In this document: one piece after another, positions 16,940 to 25,882 of the stretch
Position numbering within the stretch: position 1 is the first letter of the stretch
Layout: the number at the start of each line of letters is the position of its first letter
DNA from: Synechococcus sp. WH 7803
Lineage (GTDB): Bacteria > Cyanobacteriota > Cyanobacteriia > PCC-6307 > Cyanobiaceae
Assembly (NCBI GenBank): GCA_000063505.1
Contig: CT971583.1
Span: forward strand, 1,643,918-1,707,917
Reading direction: 5' to 3'
Length of the DNA stretch: 64,000 nt
Position numbers and translations under genes: made by a program
Notes under the pieces: model-generated
Told to the model about the DNA's origin: nothing
What the model saw: the letters and a program-made list of their open reading frames with translations, nothing else
Databases searched by the model: none

Positions 16940-19104
16940 CCGTTGCGTCGCTGCACCGCCACCACCCCAGGGCGGGGCGGTCGACCGGGTGCCTGGGCGG
17001 GCCAGTTCGAGCCCACCGCAACCGTGCGCAACTGTTCGATCACCCCTCCATCGCGATCTCGCAGGGTGTGCACCTGCATTTCCTGATCCCTGGGCCCGCG
17101 CGCGCCGTGCACCTCACCAGGGTGCTGAATGGCGAGGAAGAGGGCCCGCTCCTGGTCATCCAGGCTCAGTCCGCAAAGCTCGCATTCCATCGGCCCGGTC
17201 GCGAAGCAGGCGGCCTGTTCGGCCTCACTGTCGCCGCTTCGAGGCACAAACCAGCAGCTGTTGTTGCCGAACTGATCGCTCGCTGACGATTTGGCCGAGC
17301 GATCGGTCACGATCCAGAGATTGCCTTGGCCATCCAGGGCCAGGTTGTCGGGATTGGTGAAGCCCAAACCACCAGCCCAGGGTTCACCACCCGTGGCCGC
17401 CATGCGCCAACGGAAGGCACCACCACTGGCCTCGCCGCTGCGGGCCGGATCGTCCGACAGGCGCATCACCCAGCCATGGCCCCAGATCGCTTCCCCGTTG
17501 GGCCCGCGGAAGATGGCGGGATCGGGGCCACCGGTGGTGCTGGGATAGCCCGAGGTGAAGGCCACCAGCAGGTCACCCGTCAAGGGATCGATCTCCGTGT
17601 CTTCCGGACGAGCGGTGGGCGTTCCCCCGGCCGCTCGAGCCGCCAGGTGGGCATCCACCAGGATCGCTCCCTGAAGGAGTTCTCCCTCCCCCGCGTAGAG
17701 ACTGCCCAGGGTGGGGAAGCGCTTCGCGTAGGCCTGCACCGCGGCATCCTCGCGAAAGAACTCCGCACCGGCACGCCGGCGATCGGAATGGGGAAGCTCC
17801 ACCGGGCAACTCAGGCCCGCCTGGGTGAAGCGGCTGGGCAGGAACGGCTGCACCGGTGCATCCGCACGCAGGGGCAGCCATTCACCGGTGCCATCCGCAT
17901 GGAAGCGGGCCACCTGCAGCTCACCGTTCTCGAGCAACCGCGAATTGACTGGATCGCGCGGGGTTGCAACGGGATCAGCGCTCACAAAACGGTAGAGATG
18001 GCCGCCCCGGCGATCACAACCGGAATACACCCGCAGCGGAGCACCGGCTTCGGCGCGAAGCGCCACAGCCTCGTGGCGGAAACGCCCCAGCGCCGTGTGT
18101 TTGCGCACGGGGGTGTCCGGGGCTGCAGGGTCGATCTCCACCATCCAGCCGTACTTGTTACCCGCCAGGCCATACACATTGCCCAGTCCCCCCAGCCGGG
18201 TCTGCCGGCAAACGAAGGGGCGCTCCGAGGGCGACACCGCACTGCCATCGGCGTACACCGGCTCCGGCACCTGGGATTGAAAGTTCTCCTCCGCACTGAG
18301 CACCGTGCCCCAGGGCGTGGTGCCACCGGCACAGTTGGCAAAGGTGCCGATCACCTGATCGCCGAGACCGTCGTCGTAGCCCATCCGCTCAGCGCGGCGG
18401 AACACCGCGGCCGCCGGCCCGGTGCTTTGCAGACGCTGGGAGGGATCAACCAAGCCAGCCAGACCATCCACCCGCCGCTCCACGGGATCACTGCGGCGCA
18501 CCCACTGGCCGTCGCCCTTGCGGCTGATCGCGATCACCCCCAGCCCGAGATCGGCCATGGCTTCATCACTCACGGAGCGAATCAGAGCCAACAAGCGTTG
18601 ATTGCCCTGCAGGGCGGTGCAATCGATCACCCCATCACGGGAGGCCAGAGCGGAAACCAGTTGTGTCCAGGGCAGAGGCCGGCCGACCACCTCCCGGAAG
18701 CCCTCGGTCCAGGGCAAGGCACTGATGTATTCGAAATTCACCGTGAGCAAAGCCTCCTCCGGCCCGCGGGACACAAAGCCGAGGTAATCGTTGTTGAAAC
18801 CGAAGCGCCCCTGGGGCATGGGATCCCCCCAGGCGGCGATCAGATCGGCGCGATACCCCTCGGGAACCACCAAGCGGTCCTCCACCGCGATGCGCCGGTA
18901 CACCTGCTGCTGCTGCGCAGCCGTCAGGCCGTCACTGTCCACCGGCAGGGGGGTTGGCACGGGCTTGAAGGGCCATGCCTGAGGAGCGGGCAGCGCCGAA
19001 TCGGCGGCCGCAGCGGTCTGCCCCCGGGGCCGGGCTCCCACCACACCGGCAGCGCCCAGACCCAGCAACGCAAGAACGGAACGGCGACGCAGAGCCATGA
19101 TCAA
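16918..19104 (-). CDS. phoX: PhoX-family alkaline phosphatase
   Basis: A 728-residue DUF839/PhoX protein. The N-terminus MALRRRSVLALLGLGAAGVV is a Tat signal, as expected for a folded metalloenzyme exported to the periplasm. Blocks FNNDYLGFV, FANCAGGTTPWGTVLSAEEN, NKYGWMVEIDP, GHLYRFVS and GFTNPDNLALDGQGNLW match the PhoX beta-propeller with Ca/Fe ligands. It hydrolyses phosphate esters during phosphate starvation. It is the last of seven packed minus-strand genes; its start overlaps the phytase-like gene's stop by 4 bases. ATG 19098 may be the true start. Confidence 0.92.
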   Translation of the reverse strand: MIMALRRRSVLALLGLGAAGVVGARPRGQTAAAADSALPAPQAWPFKPVPTPLPVDSDGLTAAQQQQVYRRIAVEDRLVVPEGYRADLIAAWGDPMPQGRFGFNNDYLGFVSRGPEEALLTVNFEYISALPWTEGFREVVGRPLPWTQLVSALASRDGVIDCTALQGNQRLLALIRSVSDEAMADLGLGVIAISRKGDGQWVRRSDPVERRVDGLAGLVDPSQRLQSTGPAAAVFRRAERMGYDDGLGDQVIGTFANCAGGTTPWGTVLSAEENFQSQVPEPVYADGSAVSPSERPFVCRQTRLGGLGNVYGLAGNKYGWMVEIDPAAPDTPVRKHTALGRFRHEAVALRAEAGAPLRVYSGCDRRGGHLYRFVSADPVATPRDPVNSRLLENGELQVARFHADGTGEWLPLRADAPVQPFLPSRFTQAGLSCPVELPHSDRRRAGAEFFREDAAVQAYAKRFPTLGSLYAGEGELLQGAILVDAHLAARAAGGTPTARPEDTEIDPLTGDLLVAFTSGYPSTTGGPDPAIFRGPNGEAIWGHGWVMRLSDDPARSGEASGGAFRWRMAATGGEPWAGGLGFTNPDNLALDGQGNLWIVTDRSAKSSASDQFGNNSCWFVPRSGDSEAEQAACFATGPMECELCGLSLDDQERALFLAIQHPGEVHGARGPRDQEMQVHTLRDRDGGVIEQLRTVAVGSNWPAQAPGRPPRPGVVAVQRRNGQPLLEG

Positions 19105-20114
19105 AACTGAAAGCGACCGGACGGGCAGCCTGAGCCGCGACGCGGCAGCAGCAGCGACACCCAGCTTCGCTGAAGCGGATTGAAATTGTCGTCACTCACC
19201 AGCACAAGCACGACCCGGTCATCCGCGAGCCGGGGCCCCCAGGCCATTCCCTCCCAGTTATCCGCGGGCAACCCGGCCTTCAGCAGATCCCAGCCGTAGG
19301 CGGGAGCCAAGGGCGGCGCTGCCTTCAGAGGCGACGCGGGCAGGGGCAGCACCTGCAGCTGGGCAGTCCAACGCTGGGGCGGCGTGTAACTGCGCAACAG
19401 GGCCAGCAGGGCCGGAGGAGCGTCCAACGCCAGCAGCTCCGTGAGCCCCAGGGAACGGGATGCCGCGGCCCCAGCCGGACCGAGCGCGATCCGCCCCAGG
19501 GGGCGCGGCGGCTCACCGCTGACCTGAACCGCCAGGGGCACCAGGTCTTGCGCATCGACAGCGCTGTCCTGCAGCAGGGGAGCTTCTGCGGCCAGAACCA
19601 GATCACCGGCCGGTGTGCGCGTGAGCGATTCAGGCCCTTTGTTGGCCTTCAATCCCTGCCCAGGCCGCTCCTGCCAGGCTGCGGGAAGCGAGCGCTCCTC
19701 CAGGAGACGACCGTTGCGCAAGGAATGACGCTGCAGCCTCGCGCGCCGCTCCGGGGTGCGGCGGCCTTCACTGACGATCCAGGCCCCGTCTCCGGCGAGC
19801 ACCAATCCTTCACCATCAAACCCCTCAGGCAACAGCGCACCCTCGCCGTCCCTGAGCAGCAAGCGGGGGCCAGCGCGCAGAGCCCCTCGCCCTCTCACCT
19901 GGGCGCGCAAACCGCTGAACGGCACCAGATGCCCTCGCGGGGCATCACTGAGAAGCCAGAGCCGATCTTCGTTCTGGTCATAGGCCGCCGCTGAGAAGCC
20001 CCCCATCGGCAGTCCATCAGAGCCCGTGCGCGGCAGAGGAATCGTGCGCAGCAGCTCCCAACCAGCGCCGAGCGGGCAGGGCAACACCTGAGCGGCCATC
20101 GGCGGTGTGTCCAT
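19101..20114 (-). CDS. Esterase-like activity of phytase family protein
   Basis: A 337-residue protein that fits the phytase-like esterase domain: GGFSAAAYDQNEDRLWLLSD, EGLVLAGDGAWIVSEGR, NKGPESLTRTPAGDLVLAAE and NWEGMAWGPRLADDRVVLVLVSDDN are propeller-blade motifs. It may hydrolyse phosphoesters. No clear signal peptide is seen at the chosen ATG. One base separates it from the MFS transporter gene, and it overlaps phoX by 4 bases, pointing to a joint role in organic phosphorus use. Confidence 0.8.
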   Translation of the reverse strand: MDTPPMAAQVLPCPLGAGWELLRTIPLPRTGSDGLPMGGFSAAAYDQNEDRLWLLSDAPRGHLVPFSGLRAQVRGRGALRAGPRLLLRDGEGALLPEGFDGEGLVLAGDGAWIVSEGRRTPERRARLQRHSLRNGRLLEERSLPAAWQERPGQGLKANKGPESLTRTPAGDLVLAAEAPLLQDSAVDAQDLVPLAVQVSGEPPRPLGRIALGPAGAAASRSLGLTELLALDAPPALLALLRSYTPPQRWTAQLQVLPLPASPLKAAPPLAPAYGWDLLKAGLPADNWEGMAWGPRLADDRVVLVLVSDDNFNPLQRSWVSLLLPRRGSGCPSGRFQF

Positions 20115-20115
20115 C

Positions 20116-21543
20116 TCAGAGGCTCTCCATATCCAGGCCCTTGGGTTCGATGCGGTAGAGCCAGGTGATCACTGCACCCAGCAGGGACGTGATCACCAGC
20201 ACAGCCAACACCTTCTCCGTTCCCCAGATCTGGATCAGTGTGGGAAAGAAGAACGCCGTCAGCACCGCTCCCACCTTGCCCGACGCCGCAGCAAAGCCGG
20301 CGCCAAGCCCGCGGATCTTGGTGGGGAACACCTCACCGGCCATCAGATAGGTGGTGGCATTCGGGCCGAGATTGGTCATGAACTGGAACAGCAGGAATCC
20401 AGCCACGGTGAGAGTGAGGTTGGTGTGGCCACCCGCACCACCGAGGGAGGCCAGAAGCAAGCCGGCCGCACAACCAATAAAACCGGTGATCTGAAGCGGA
20501 ATACGCCCCCAGCGGTCAGCGAGAACGATGGCGGCGGCGATCCCCAAGAGGAAGCCCACATCGATCAAGGCCGTGCCCTTGGCCCCGATCATGTCGTTCT
20601 GGATCAGATCACCCACGGTGGTTGCCTGGTTCATTTCCCCGAAGGCCATGGCAATGATCACGGGCGTAAAAATGCCGATCCCATAGGTGGAAAGGTCTTG
20701 GAGGAACCAGGGAATGGACGTGAGGATCGTGGCGCGAAGGTATTTGCCGCGGAACAGCTTCACCCAATCGCGACTGCGCTGCTGCGGGGCGACCTCCTGA
20801 AGACGGTCCACGCTGACGAGGCTGAGGTTCTGACGGTTCAGCAACTTGCGCAACTGTTTCTCCGCTTTCTCCGGCAACCCACGACTGACAAGCCAGTGGC
20901 TGCTTTCCGGCAAAAAGAACCGTCCCCACACCACCGCCGCCACCGGAACGATCGGAACAAGGAAGAACAGTCTCCAGTCGTTCACGCTGGGCATCGCGCT
21001 GAGGATGATCGCCGCGATCGCCGTGCCCAATACCGCGCCGATGGCCTGAAAACTGAAGGCACCGAGCACCAGCCGCCCGCGGATGGCAGAGGGGATGCTC
21101 TCTGAAATCACAAGATGCGCTGTTGGGTAGTCGGCGCCCAACGCCAGGCCGATCACAAACAGACTGAAGATCAGGATCTCTTTGGACGGTGCCGTCGCGG
21201 CTGCGATCAAGGCCACGAGCAGCAGCACCATCTCCCCGATGAACACGGGCTTGCGCCCGAGGCGATCCGCCAGTCCGCCCAGCAACAGTGCGCCGAAGAG
21301 GATGCCGGCCAAGGTGGCGGCGGTCACAAAGCCTTTGTCGAGATCACTGAGGCCGAAGTCCCTGGAGATCAGGGGCAAACCCACCCCCTGCATGAACACG
21401 ATCATGCCCTCGAAAAACTTCCCTGCCGTGGCCAGAGACCAGACCAGCCATTGCATCCCAGACAGAGGAGGACTGGCCAGTGGCGATCCATCCTCCCAAC
21501 GGGGAATGTCCTCGATGTGTGCTTGAACAGAATGTTTCGACAT
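20116..21543 (-). CDS. MFS transporter resembling Pho84-type symporters
   Basis: From ATG 21543 it encodes 475 residues with about twelve membrane segments. GGLADRLGRKPVF is the MFS loop 2-3 motif. GLALGADYPTAHLVISESIP and then RGRLVLGAFSFQ resemble the GGDYPLS / RGR / FxxQ region of phosphate:H+ symporters of the PHS (Pho84) family. The substrate could be phosphate, an organophosphate or another anion. A longer start at 21582 is possible. Its linkage to phytase-like and PhoX genes supports a phosphorus role, by inference only. Confidence 0.8.
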   Translation of the reverse strand: MSKHSVQAHIEDIPRWEDGSPLASPPLSGMQWLVWSLATAGKFFEGMIVFMQGVGLPLISRDFGLSDLDKGFVTAATLAGILFGALLLGGLADRLGRKPVFIGEMVLLLVALIAAATAPSKEILIFSLFVIGLALGADYPTAHLVISESIPSAIRGRLVLGAFSFQAIGAVLGTAIAAIILSAMPSVNDWRLFFLVPIVPVAAVVWGRFFLPESSHWLVSRGLPEKAEKQLRKLLNRQNLSLVSVDRLQEVAPQQRSRDWVKLFRGKYLRATILTSIPWFLQDLSTYGIGIFTPVIIAMAFGEMNQATTVGDLIQNDMIGAKGTALIDVGFLLGIAAAIVLADRWGRIPLQITGFIGCAAGLLLASLGGAGGHTNLTLTVAGFLLFQFMTNLGPNATTYLMAGEVFPTKIRGLGAGFAAASGKVGAVLTAFFFPTLIQIWGTEKVLAVLVITSLLGAVITWLYRIEPKGLDMESL

Positions 21544-21602
21544 GCCCAAACCGCGACGTCCCCACCTTGCGAAGGACACCACAGATCGGCACTAGGAACC
21601 GA

Positions 21603-22568
21603 TTAAGACTTGGTCACCAGCCAACGCTTGCTCAGAGCCCTGTCTGCCCACACACCAGCGGCAGCGAGCACATCCGCCAGGGTGGCCACCAGGCGATAAC
21701 TCAAGGCCACCGCCAGCAGCGGCGCCTCAGGAACCGACTGCCCCAACCTGAGCAGAAGCACGGCCTCGAAGACGCCCAGGCCTCCCGGGGCCGCCGGCAC
21801 CACCAGCCCGGCCGTCCAGGCCAGGGCGAAGGCCGCCAACCACTCGGTGATCGGCAGCACTTGATGGAGGCCGAAAACCTGCAAACAAGCCCAGAATCCG
21901 GAAAAGCGGCAGGCCACGAACAGCAGCTCCGCCAGCAGGGGGCTCCAGGGGTAGCCATCACGGCCGCTTCCGTACTGCTCAGGTTCTGCCAAAGGAGCTG
22001 ACGCCTCGTCCTGCACCCGATTGAGTTGGCGCAGCCGCTGGCGCTCGAGGCGGCGCAACAGCGGCTCTCGCCAGCGCGGCAGGAGAAGCAAGGCAGGCAG
22101 GGGGGCAAGGAGCGCGAGCCCCCCCTGGAACCCTCCGAAGGGAACCCAGAGCAGGGCGGCGACAGCCATCACCATCGGTTCGAGCAACACGGAAACCAGA
22201 GCCGGGCCCGTCCCGATGGAAGGACCCAGTGCCCGCACGCGCTTCACGAAATGCCAGATCCCACCGGGGAGGTACTTGAGCAGATTGCTGCTGAGATAGA
22301 GGGGCACCAGGGGGGTGGCACCGGTGCCATGTCCCAGCCAGAGCACCAGAACTCTCCAACTAAGGGCATTCACAACGAGGCTGAGCCAGCTGAGCCCGAG
22401 GGCCAGCATCAGCCACCACCAGCCCAGGGCTGAAATCGTGAGGCTGCGCAGCCCTGCAAAATGCCCCTGCAACGCCCACGCCACGAACGAAAGCGTCAGC
22501 AGGGTCACCCACAGCTTCAACCCCCCAGGCAAGGAGACAGCCCCTTGCAAACGTTGCAGTTTCAGCAT
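21603..22568 (-). CDS. Lysylphosphatidylglycerol synthase-type membrane protein (UPF0104)
   Basis: A 321-residue polytopic protein with about eight hydrophobic helices. The segment NLLKYLPGGIWHFVKRVRAL is the signature of the LPG_synthase_TM (flippase-like) family. No synthetase domain is attached, so it is more likely a lipid or glycoconjugate flippase than an aminoacyl-lipid synthase. Its start overlaps the larC stop by 7 bases. Confidence 0.8.
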   Translation of the reverse strand: MLKLQRLQGAVSLPGGLKLWVTLLTLSFVAWALQGHFAGLRSLTISALGWWWLMLALGLSWLSLVVNALSWRVLVLWLGHGTGATPLVPLYLSSNLLKYLPGGIWHFVKRVRALGPSIGTGPALVSVLLEPMVMAVAALLWVPFGGFQGGLALLAPLPALLLLPRWREPLLRRLERQRLRQLNRVQDEASAPLAEPEQYGSGRDGYPWSPLLAELLFVACRFSGFWACLQVFGLHQVLPITEWLAAFALAWTAGLVVPAAPGGLGVFEAVLLLRLGQSVPEAPLLAVALSYRLVATLADVLAAAGVWADRALSKRWLVTKS

Positions 22569-23782
22569 CGCCAGTCCTCACAAGGCTGGAAGCCATCAGC
22601 ATCCAGCCGTAGCTGGCTGAGCAGACGGGATGGTGACAAACCATTTTGATCGGCCAGCTGCTGCAGAGCATCGCGTTCCGGCTTGATCTCGAGCTGGCCA
22701 TCCGGGCGCCGGGTCTGCTTGGCCGCCAGGTCTCCCCAGGACGTCACCAGGGTTCCCCGTCGCCGGGGAAGCACCCAACGCCCCTGCTGCCGTTCCCTCA
22801 GCCCGAGCGTGGGACTCTCCCGCCACCAGATCTGCCGCAGCGCCTCGGCATGCTCCGCACGCACCAATGCGGTCACGGCCGTGCCAGCCCGGCCTTTCTT
22901 CATCTGGATGGGTGCACAGGCCACGTCCAGCGCCCCACCACTGCGGAGCTGGGCCACCAACCAGGCAATGGCTTCCGCTGAGGCATCGTCAATCCAGGCC
23001 TCCTGCACCACCAGCGCCTGCCACTGGGGTTGATCCAACGCAGGCTGCGCAGCGGGCTGCAGCTGAATCAGACGCAACAGGTTGGGACGATCCAGTTGGC
23101 GATGCCCCAGTCCGACCCCTGTCGCGAACGGCTCAAGCACCGATGGCCAGCCAAACCCATCAGCCTGCAAGGCCATGAGTGCCAACCCTGTGGGTGTGGT
23201 GAGCTCGGCCTCCGGCCACTCCACACCGCAGCGCAAGGTCACCCCATGCCGCCGGGCTAACTCCAGCACCGCTGGAACAGGAACAGGCAACACGCCGTGG
23301 GCCGTGGCCACGGTGCCACGACCGGCAGGAGGGGGCGTGCAAAGCAGGGAACTGACCTGCAAATGCTCCAGGGCAGCGCACACTCCCACCACATCCACAA
23401 GGCTGTCGATGGCGCCCACTTCGTGGAAATGAACCGCTTCAGGGTTGGTGCCATGCACCGCAGCTTCAGCATCCGCGAGGGCTTCGAACACCGCAAGAAC
23501 CCGCTGGCGCAGCGGCGCAGCCAGGGAGGAGCCGTTGATGCGCTCCCGCAGCTCGCACCAATGGCGATGGGGCGGTTGCGCTTCCGTTCCCTTCACAACG
23601 AGCCGCACACCACGCAGCCCGCCGCTGGACGCCTCCTCAACCTTGAGGCTGTAGGCATGGCCGAATCCAAGCTGCCGCAACGGCTCGTGAATCACCGCCT
23701 CAGGAACACCGAGATCCAGGCAAGCCGCCAGCAGCATGTCTCCGGCAAGACCGGTGGGACAGTCCACAAACAAGGAGGTCAT
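22562..23782 (-). CDS. larC: Nickel insertion protein LarC (DUF111)
   Basis: A 406-residue single-frame LarC. It starts with FVDCPTGLAGDMLLAACLDLG and contains AVHFHEVGAIDSLVDVVG and TPTGLALM. LarC inserts nickel into the pincer nucleotide cofactor of lactate racemase and relatives (the LarB-LarE-LarC pathway). In some lactobacilli it is made by ribosomal frameshifting, but here the frame is continuous. No larA, larB or larE is nearby. It overlaps neighbours on both sides by 4 and 7 bases. Confidence 0.88.
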   Translation of the reverse strand: MTSLFVDCPTGLAGDMLLAACLDLGVPEAVIHEPLRQLGFGHAYSLKVEEASSGGLRGVRLVVKGTEAQPPHRHWCELRERINGSSLAAPLRQRVLAVFEALADAEAAVHGTNPEAVHFHEVGAIDSLVDVVGVCAALEHLQVSSLLCTPPPAGRGTVATAHGVLPVPVPAVLELARRHGVTLRCGVEWPEAELTTPTGLALMALQADGFGWPSVLEPFATGVGLGHRQLDRPNLLRLIQLQPAAQPALDQPQWQALVVQEAWIDDASAEAIAWLVAQLRSGGALDVACAPIQMKKGRAGTAVTALVRAEHAEALRQIWWRESPTLGLRERQQGRWVLPRRRGTLVTSWGDLAAKQTRRPDGQLEIKPERDALQQLADQNGLSPSRLLSQLRLDADGFQPCEDWRC

Positions 23783-24417
23783 GCTGGCTCCGGTTCCAGG
23801 CCCTCCAGCAGCCGTTCGGCTACCGCTTCAAGATCATCGCGTTGGCGGCGCAGAAATTGCTCCACCTCTCGCCGCGCCCGACGTTGCTCCCGCTGAGCTG
23901 TCTCCACGTCTTGCCCGGACAGCCCCCAGATCCGCCCGAGCAAAGCCCGGTCGTCCTCGCCGCCTCGCGCGGTCCCCTCGAACAACTCCTCGGCCACCAT
24001 GCCCGCCTGCAGCACCCGACTCCAGCGGCGCAGCTCCTCGAGAGGCAAACGTGCCTGGTCTGGAAGCGTGAACTCGGTGGCCCCGTTGCAGCGCAAACCG
24101 GCCTCCAGACATGCCCGCGTTCCAACCAAGACACGCTTCACACCCATCTGCTCCTCGCGGGCCACAAGCCAGTGACCTGCCTCATGGCGTGCCACGCGGC
24201 GCAAGCGAGACTTCCCCCCTGGCAGCGCTTCGGCCACCAGGTGACCGCCCATCCCTTCCAGCTGGGACGCATCCACCGTGAGCCCCAGCAACCCACCGCC
24301 GATCAGAAGGGCAATCCATGCCGGGGACAAGCCAACGAGCGGCCCGAACACAGCCAAGGCTGTGCAGCCAGCAACGGCCAAACCCGCTGCGGTGGCCGAG
24401 ACAGGCGACGATTCCAT
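23779..24417 (-). CDS. FtsH-like M41 peptidase lacking the AAA domain
   Basis: A 212-residue protein. Residues 1-50 hold two hydrophobic segments. RRVARHEAGHWLVA carries the HEAGH zinc motif of the FtsH (M41) protease domain, and MVAEELFEGTARGGEDDRAL matches the downstream AEE...GxxxD region that gives the third ligand. There is no AAA ATPase, so it may be an ATP-independent membrane protease, a regulator, or a partner of full-length FtsH. It shares one base with the upstream hypothetical gene and four with larC. Confidence 0.75.
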   Translation of the reverse strand: MESSPVSATAAGLAVAGCTALAVFGPLVGLSPAWIALLIGGGLLGLTVDASQLEGMGGHLVAEALPGGKSRLRRVARHEAGHWLVAREEQMGVKRVLVGTRACLEAGLRCNGATEFTLPDQARLPLEELRRWSRVLQAGMVAEELFEGTARGGEDDRALLGRIWGLSGQDVETAQREQRRARREVEQFLRRQRDDLEAVAERLLEGLEPEPA

Positions 24418-25064
24418 CAGCTGCTGACCGATCGCGTGCTGGAGGCACCGCGGCGAGCTGACCCGCCGCGGCCCTTGCCGCCGCGGGTGGGCATCGGCGC
24501 AATCACTTCTGACGATTCAATCTGAAGCAGCTGGCCCTGCCGGCGCACATCGAGGCTGACGAAATGGCGCAGATGCTCCAACCCAAGCTCTCCCTTGAGC
24601 TGAAGCTTGAAGGGAAGAGGGCGAAAGCCATCGGCACGGGGTTGCTGACGCACCTTCACCACCACATCCGCTGTTTCGGTTTTGGTGTAAATCAGTTCCC
24701 CGCGGATGGAAAAGTAGTCATCACCCTCAGGCAATGCGTCCTCGGCGGGGGCACTGCCTGCAGCATCCTCTGAACGCGACAGTGTGCTGGGTTCCCAGAT
24801 CCCGGCGATTTGAAGATGCAGATGCTCCTCGTCTCGGCAGCGGGGATACACCACCCACAGGTGGGGCTGGCTCATGTCCAGATGACGGCGCATCAAGGTG
24901 AGCATCCGCCCGAGCACCACACATTCCAGGGCCTGGCCATCCGCATCAATGAGCTGTCCACGCGTGGACTTCTCGTCGGAATCCGCACGGAACTCACCGC
25001 GCACCACACCGATGGCCCTGTACTGAAGCGGCTCAGTCACCGCGGGAATGGGATGGTCGCGCAT
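24417..25064 (-). CDS. Conserved hypothetical protein, 215 residues
   Basis: A soluble-looking protein with an N-terminal beta-rich part (YRAIGVVRGEFRAD, QPHLWVVYPRCR) and a central acidic linker around residues 95-115. The tail is basic and Gly/Ser/Arg-rich (PTRGGKGRGGSARRGASSTR), which could bind nucleic acid. Its stop shares a base with the M41-like gene start (TGATG). It heads the seven-gene minus-strand run. I do not recognise the family. Confidence 0.7.
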   Translation of the reverse strand: MRDHPIPAVTEPLQYRAIGVVRGEFRADSDEKSTRGQLIDADGQALECVVLGRMLTLMRRHLDMSQPHLWVVYPRCRDEEHLHLQIAGIWEPSTLSRSEDAAGSAPAEDALPEGDDYFSIRGELIYTKTETADVVVKVRQQPRADGFRPLPFKLQLKGELGLEHLRHFVSLDVRRQGQLLQIESSEVIAPMPTRGGKGRGGSARRGASSTRSVSS

Positions 25065-25138
25065 CGATCCTCAGGGCATTCACTCGCCCGTGACGACTTT
25101 AGCCAGCGCCGTGGATTCCCCTCAGACTATGGCCCTGA

Positions 25139-25882
25139 TTGCGCATTTCCGTGCCAGGGCTCCGCAGCCAACGCATCCGCACTCCCCTTCTGCTGGTGGT
25201 TGGGGTCGGCTTGAGTTTGCTGAGCGGATGGGTTGTGGCGCACCACGGAATCACGCCGCACCAGAGCCATCGCAAAACTCAGCGCAGAACAGCGCCAAGC
25301 AGCGCAAGCCTTGCGCTGATCCGCGCACATGTGGCCGCGCATCCCCGCGACTTGCGCTGGTCGCTTCTCCTAGCGAGAACTCAACTCAGCCAAGGCGATC
25401 GAAACGCTGCAGCGCTCACGGTGCAACGCCTGCGCGCACTGCATCCCAACCATCCGGATGTGATCGCACTGAGCTGCCTTCTGGCCCTGAACTCCAAACA
25501 GGTCCCAGCGGCGGTGGCTGAGGTGAACCAGGTGTTCCAGCAATCCACGCCCAAGCAGCGGCTGAGCATGGGCCTCCTGCTGGCGGATCTGCAGCGTCAG
25601 GCTGGAGACCCAAGTGCCGCACGCTCCACCTACGCGCTGTTGATCAGCGAAAACCCCGACCGCGCTGAACCGTTGCTGGCATTAGCCCTTTTGAAGCGCG
25701 ATCAAGGAGAGGGCGACCAGGCCTTAACCCTCCTTCGCCAGGCTGAAAATCTCAAAGGTGAGAACGGTCTGGATCAGCGCAAGTTGGCGTCCACCCGGCT
25801 GAGCTGGGCCTTGGAAGCAGCACGCAACAGGTCAAGCGCTGGCGGTTCGACGATCACGGAGCAGGCTGCTCAAGAGCCTTGA
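25139..25882 (+). CDS. Membrane-anchored TPR protein
   Basis: A 247-residue protein with an N-terminal hydrophobic anchor (LLLVVGVGLSLLSGWVV) followed by tetratricopeptide-like helices from about residue 58: LIRAHVAAHPRDLRWSLLLA, ALTVQRLRALHPNHPDVIAL, ARSTYALLISENPDRAEPLL. It resembles CcmH/NrfG-type TPR proteins and probably mediates protein contacts on the periplasmic or lumenal side. TTG 25139 or GTG 25151 may start it. The 3' end overlaps the convergent small gene by 29 bases. Confidence 0.7.
   Translation: MRISVPGLRSQRIRTPLLLVVGVGLSLLSGWVVAHHGITPHQSHRKTQRRTAPSSASLALIRAHVAAHPRDLRWSLLLARTQLSQGDRNAAALTVQRLRALHPNHPDVIALSCLLALNSKQVPAAVAEVNQVFQQSTPKQRLSMGLLLADLQRQAGDPSAARSTYALLISENPDRAEPLLALALLKRDQGEGDQALTLLRQAENLKGENGLDQRKLASTRLSWALEAARNRSSAGGSTITEQAAQEP

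Noticed and set aside
17326-19110. 594-codon + frame opposite phoX
   Set aside because: It mirrors phoX in a GC-rich region; composition is low-complexity (His, Arg, Gly, Gln) and no domain is recognisable.
20107-21105. Long + frame opposite the MFS transporter gene
   Set aside because: Antisense shadow; the minus strand encodes clear membrane helices and MFS motifs.
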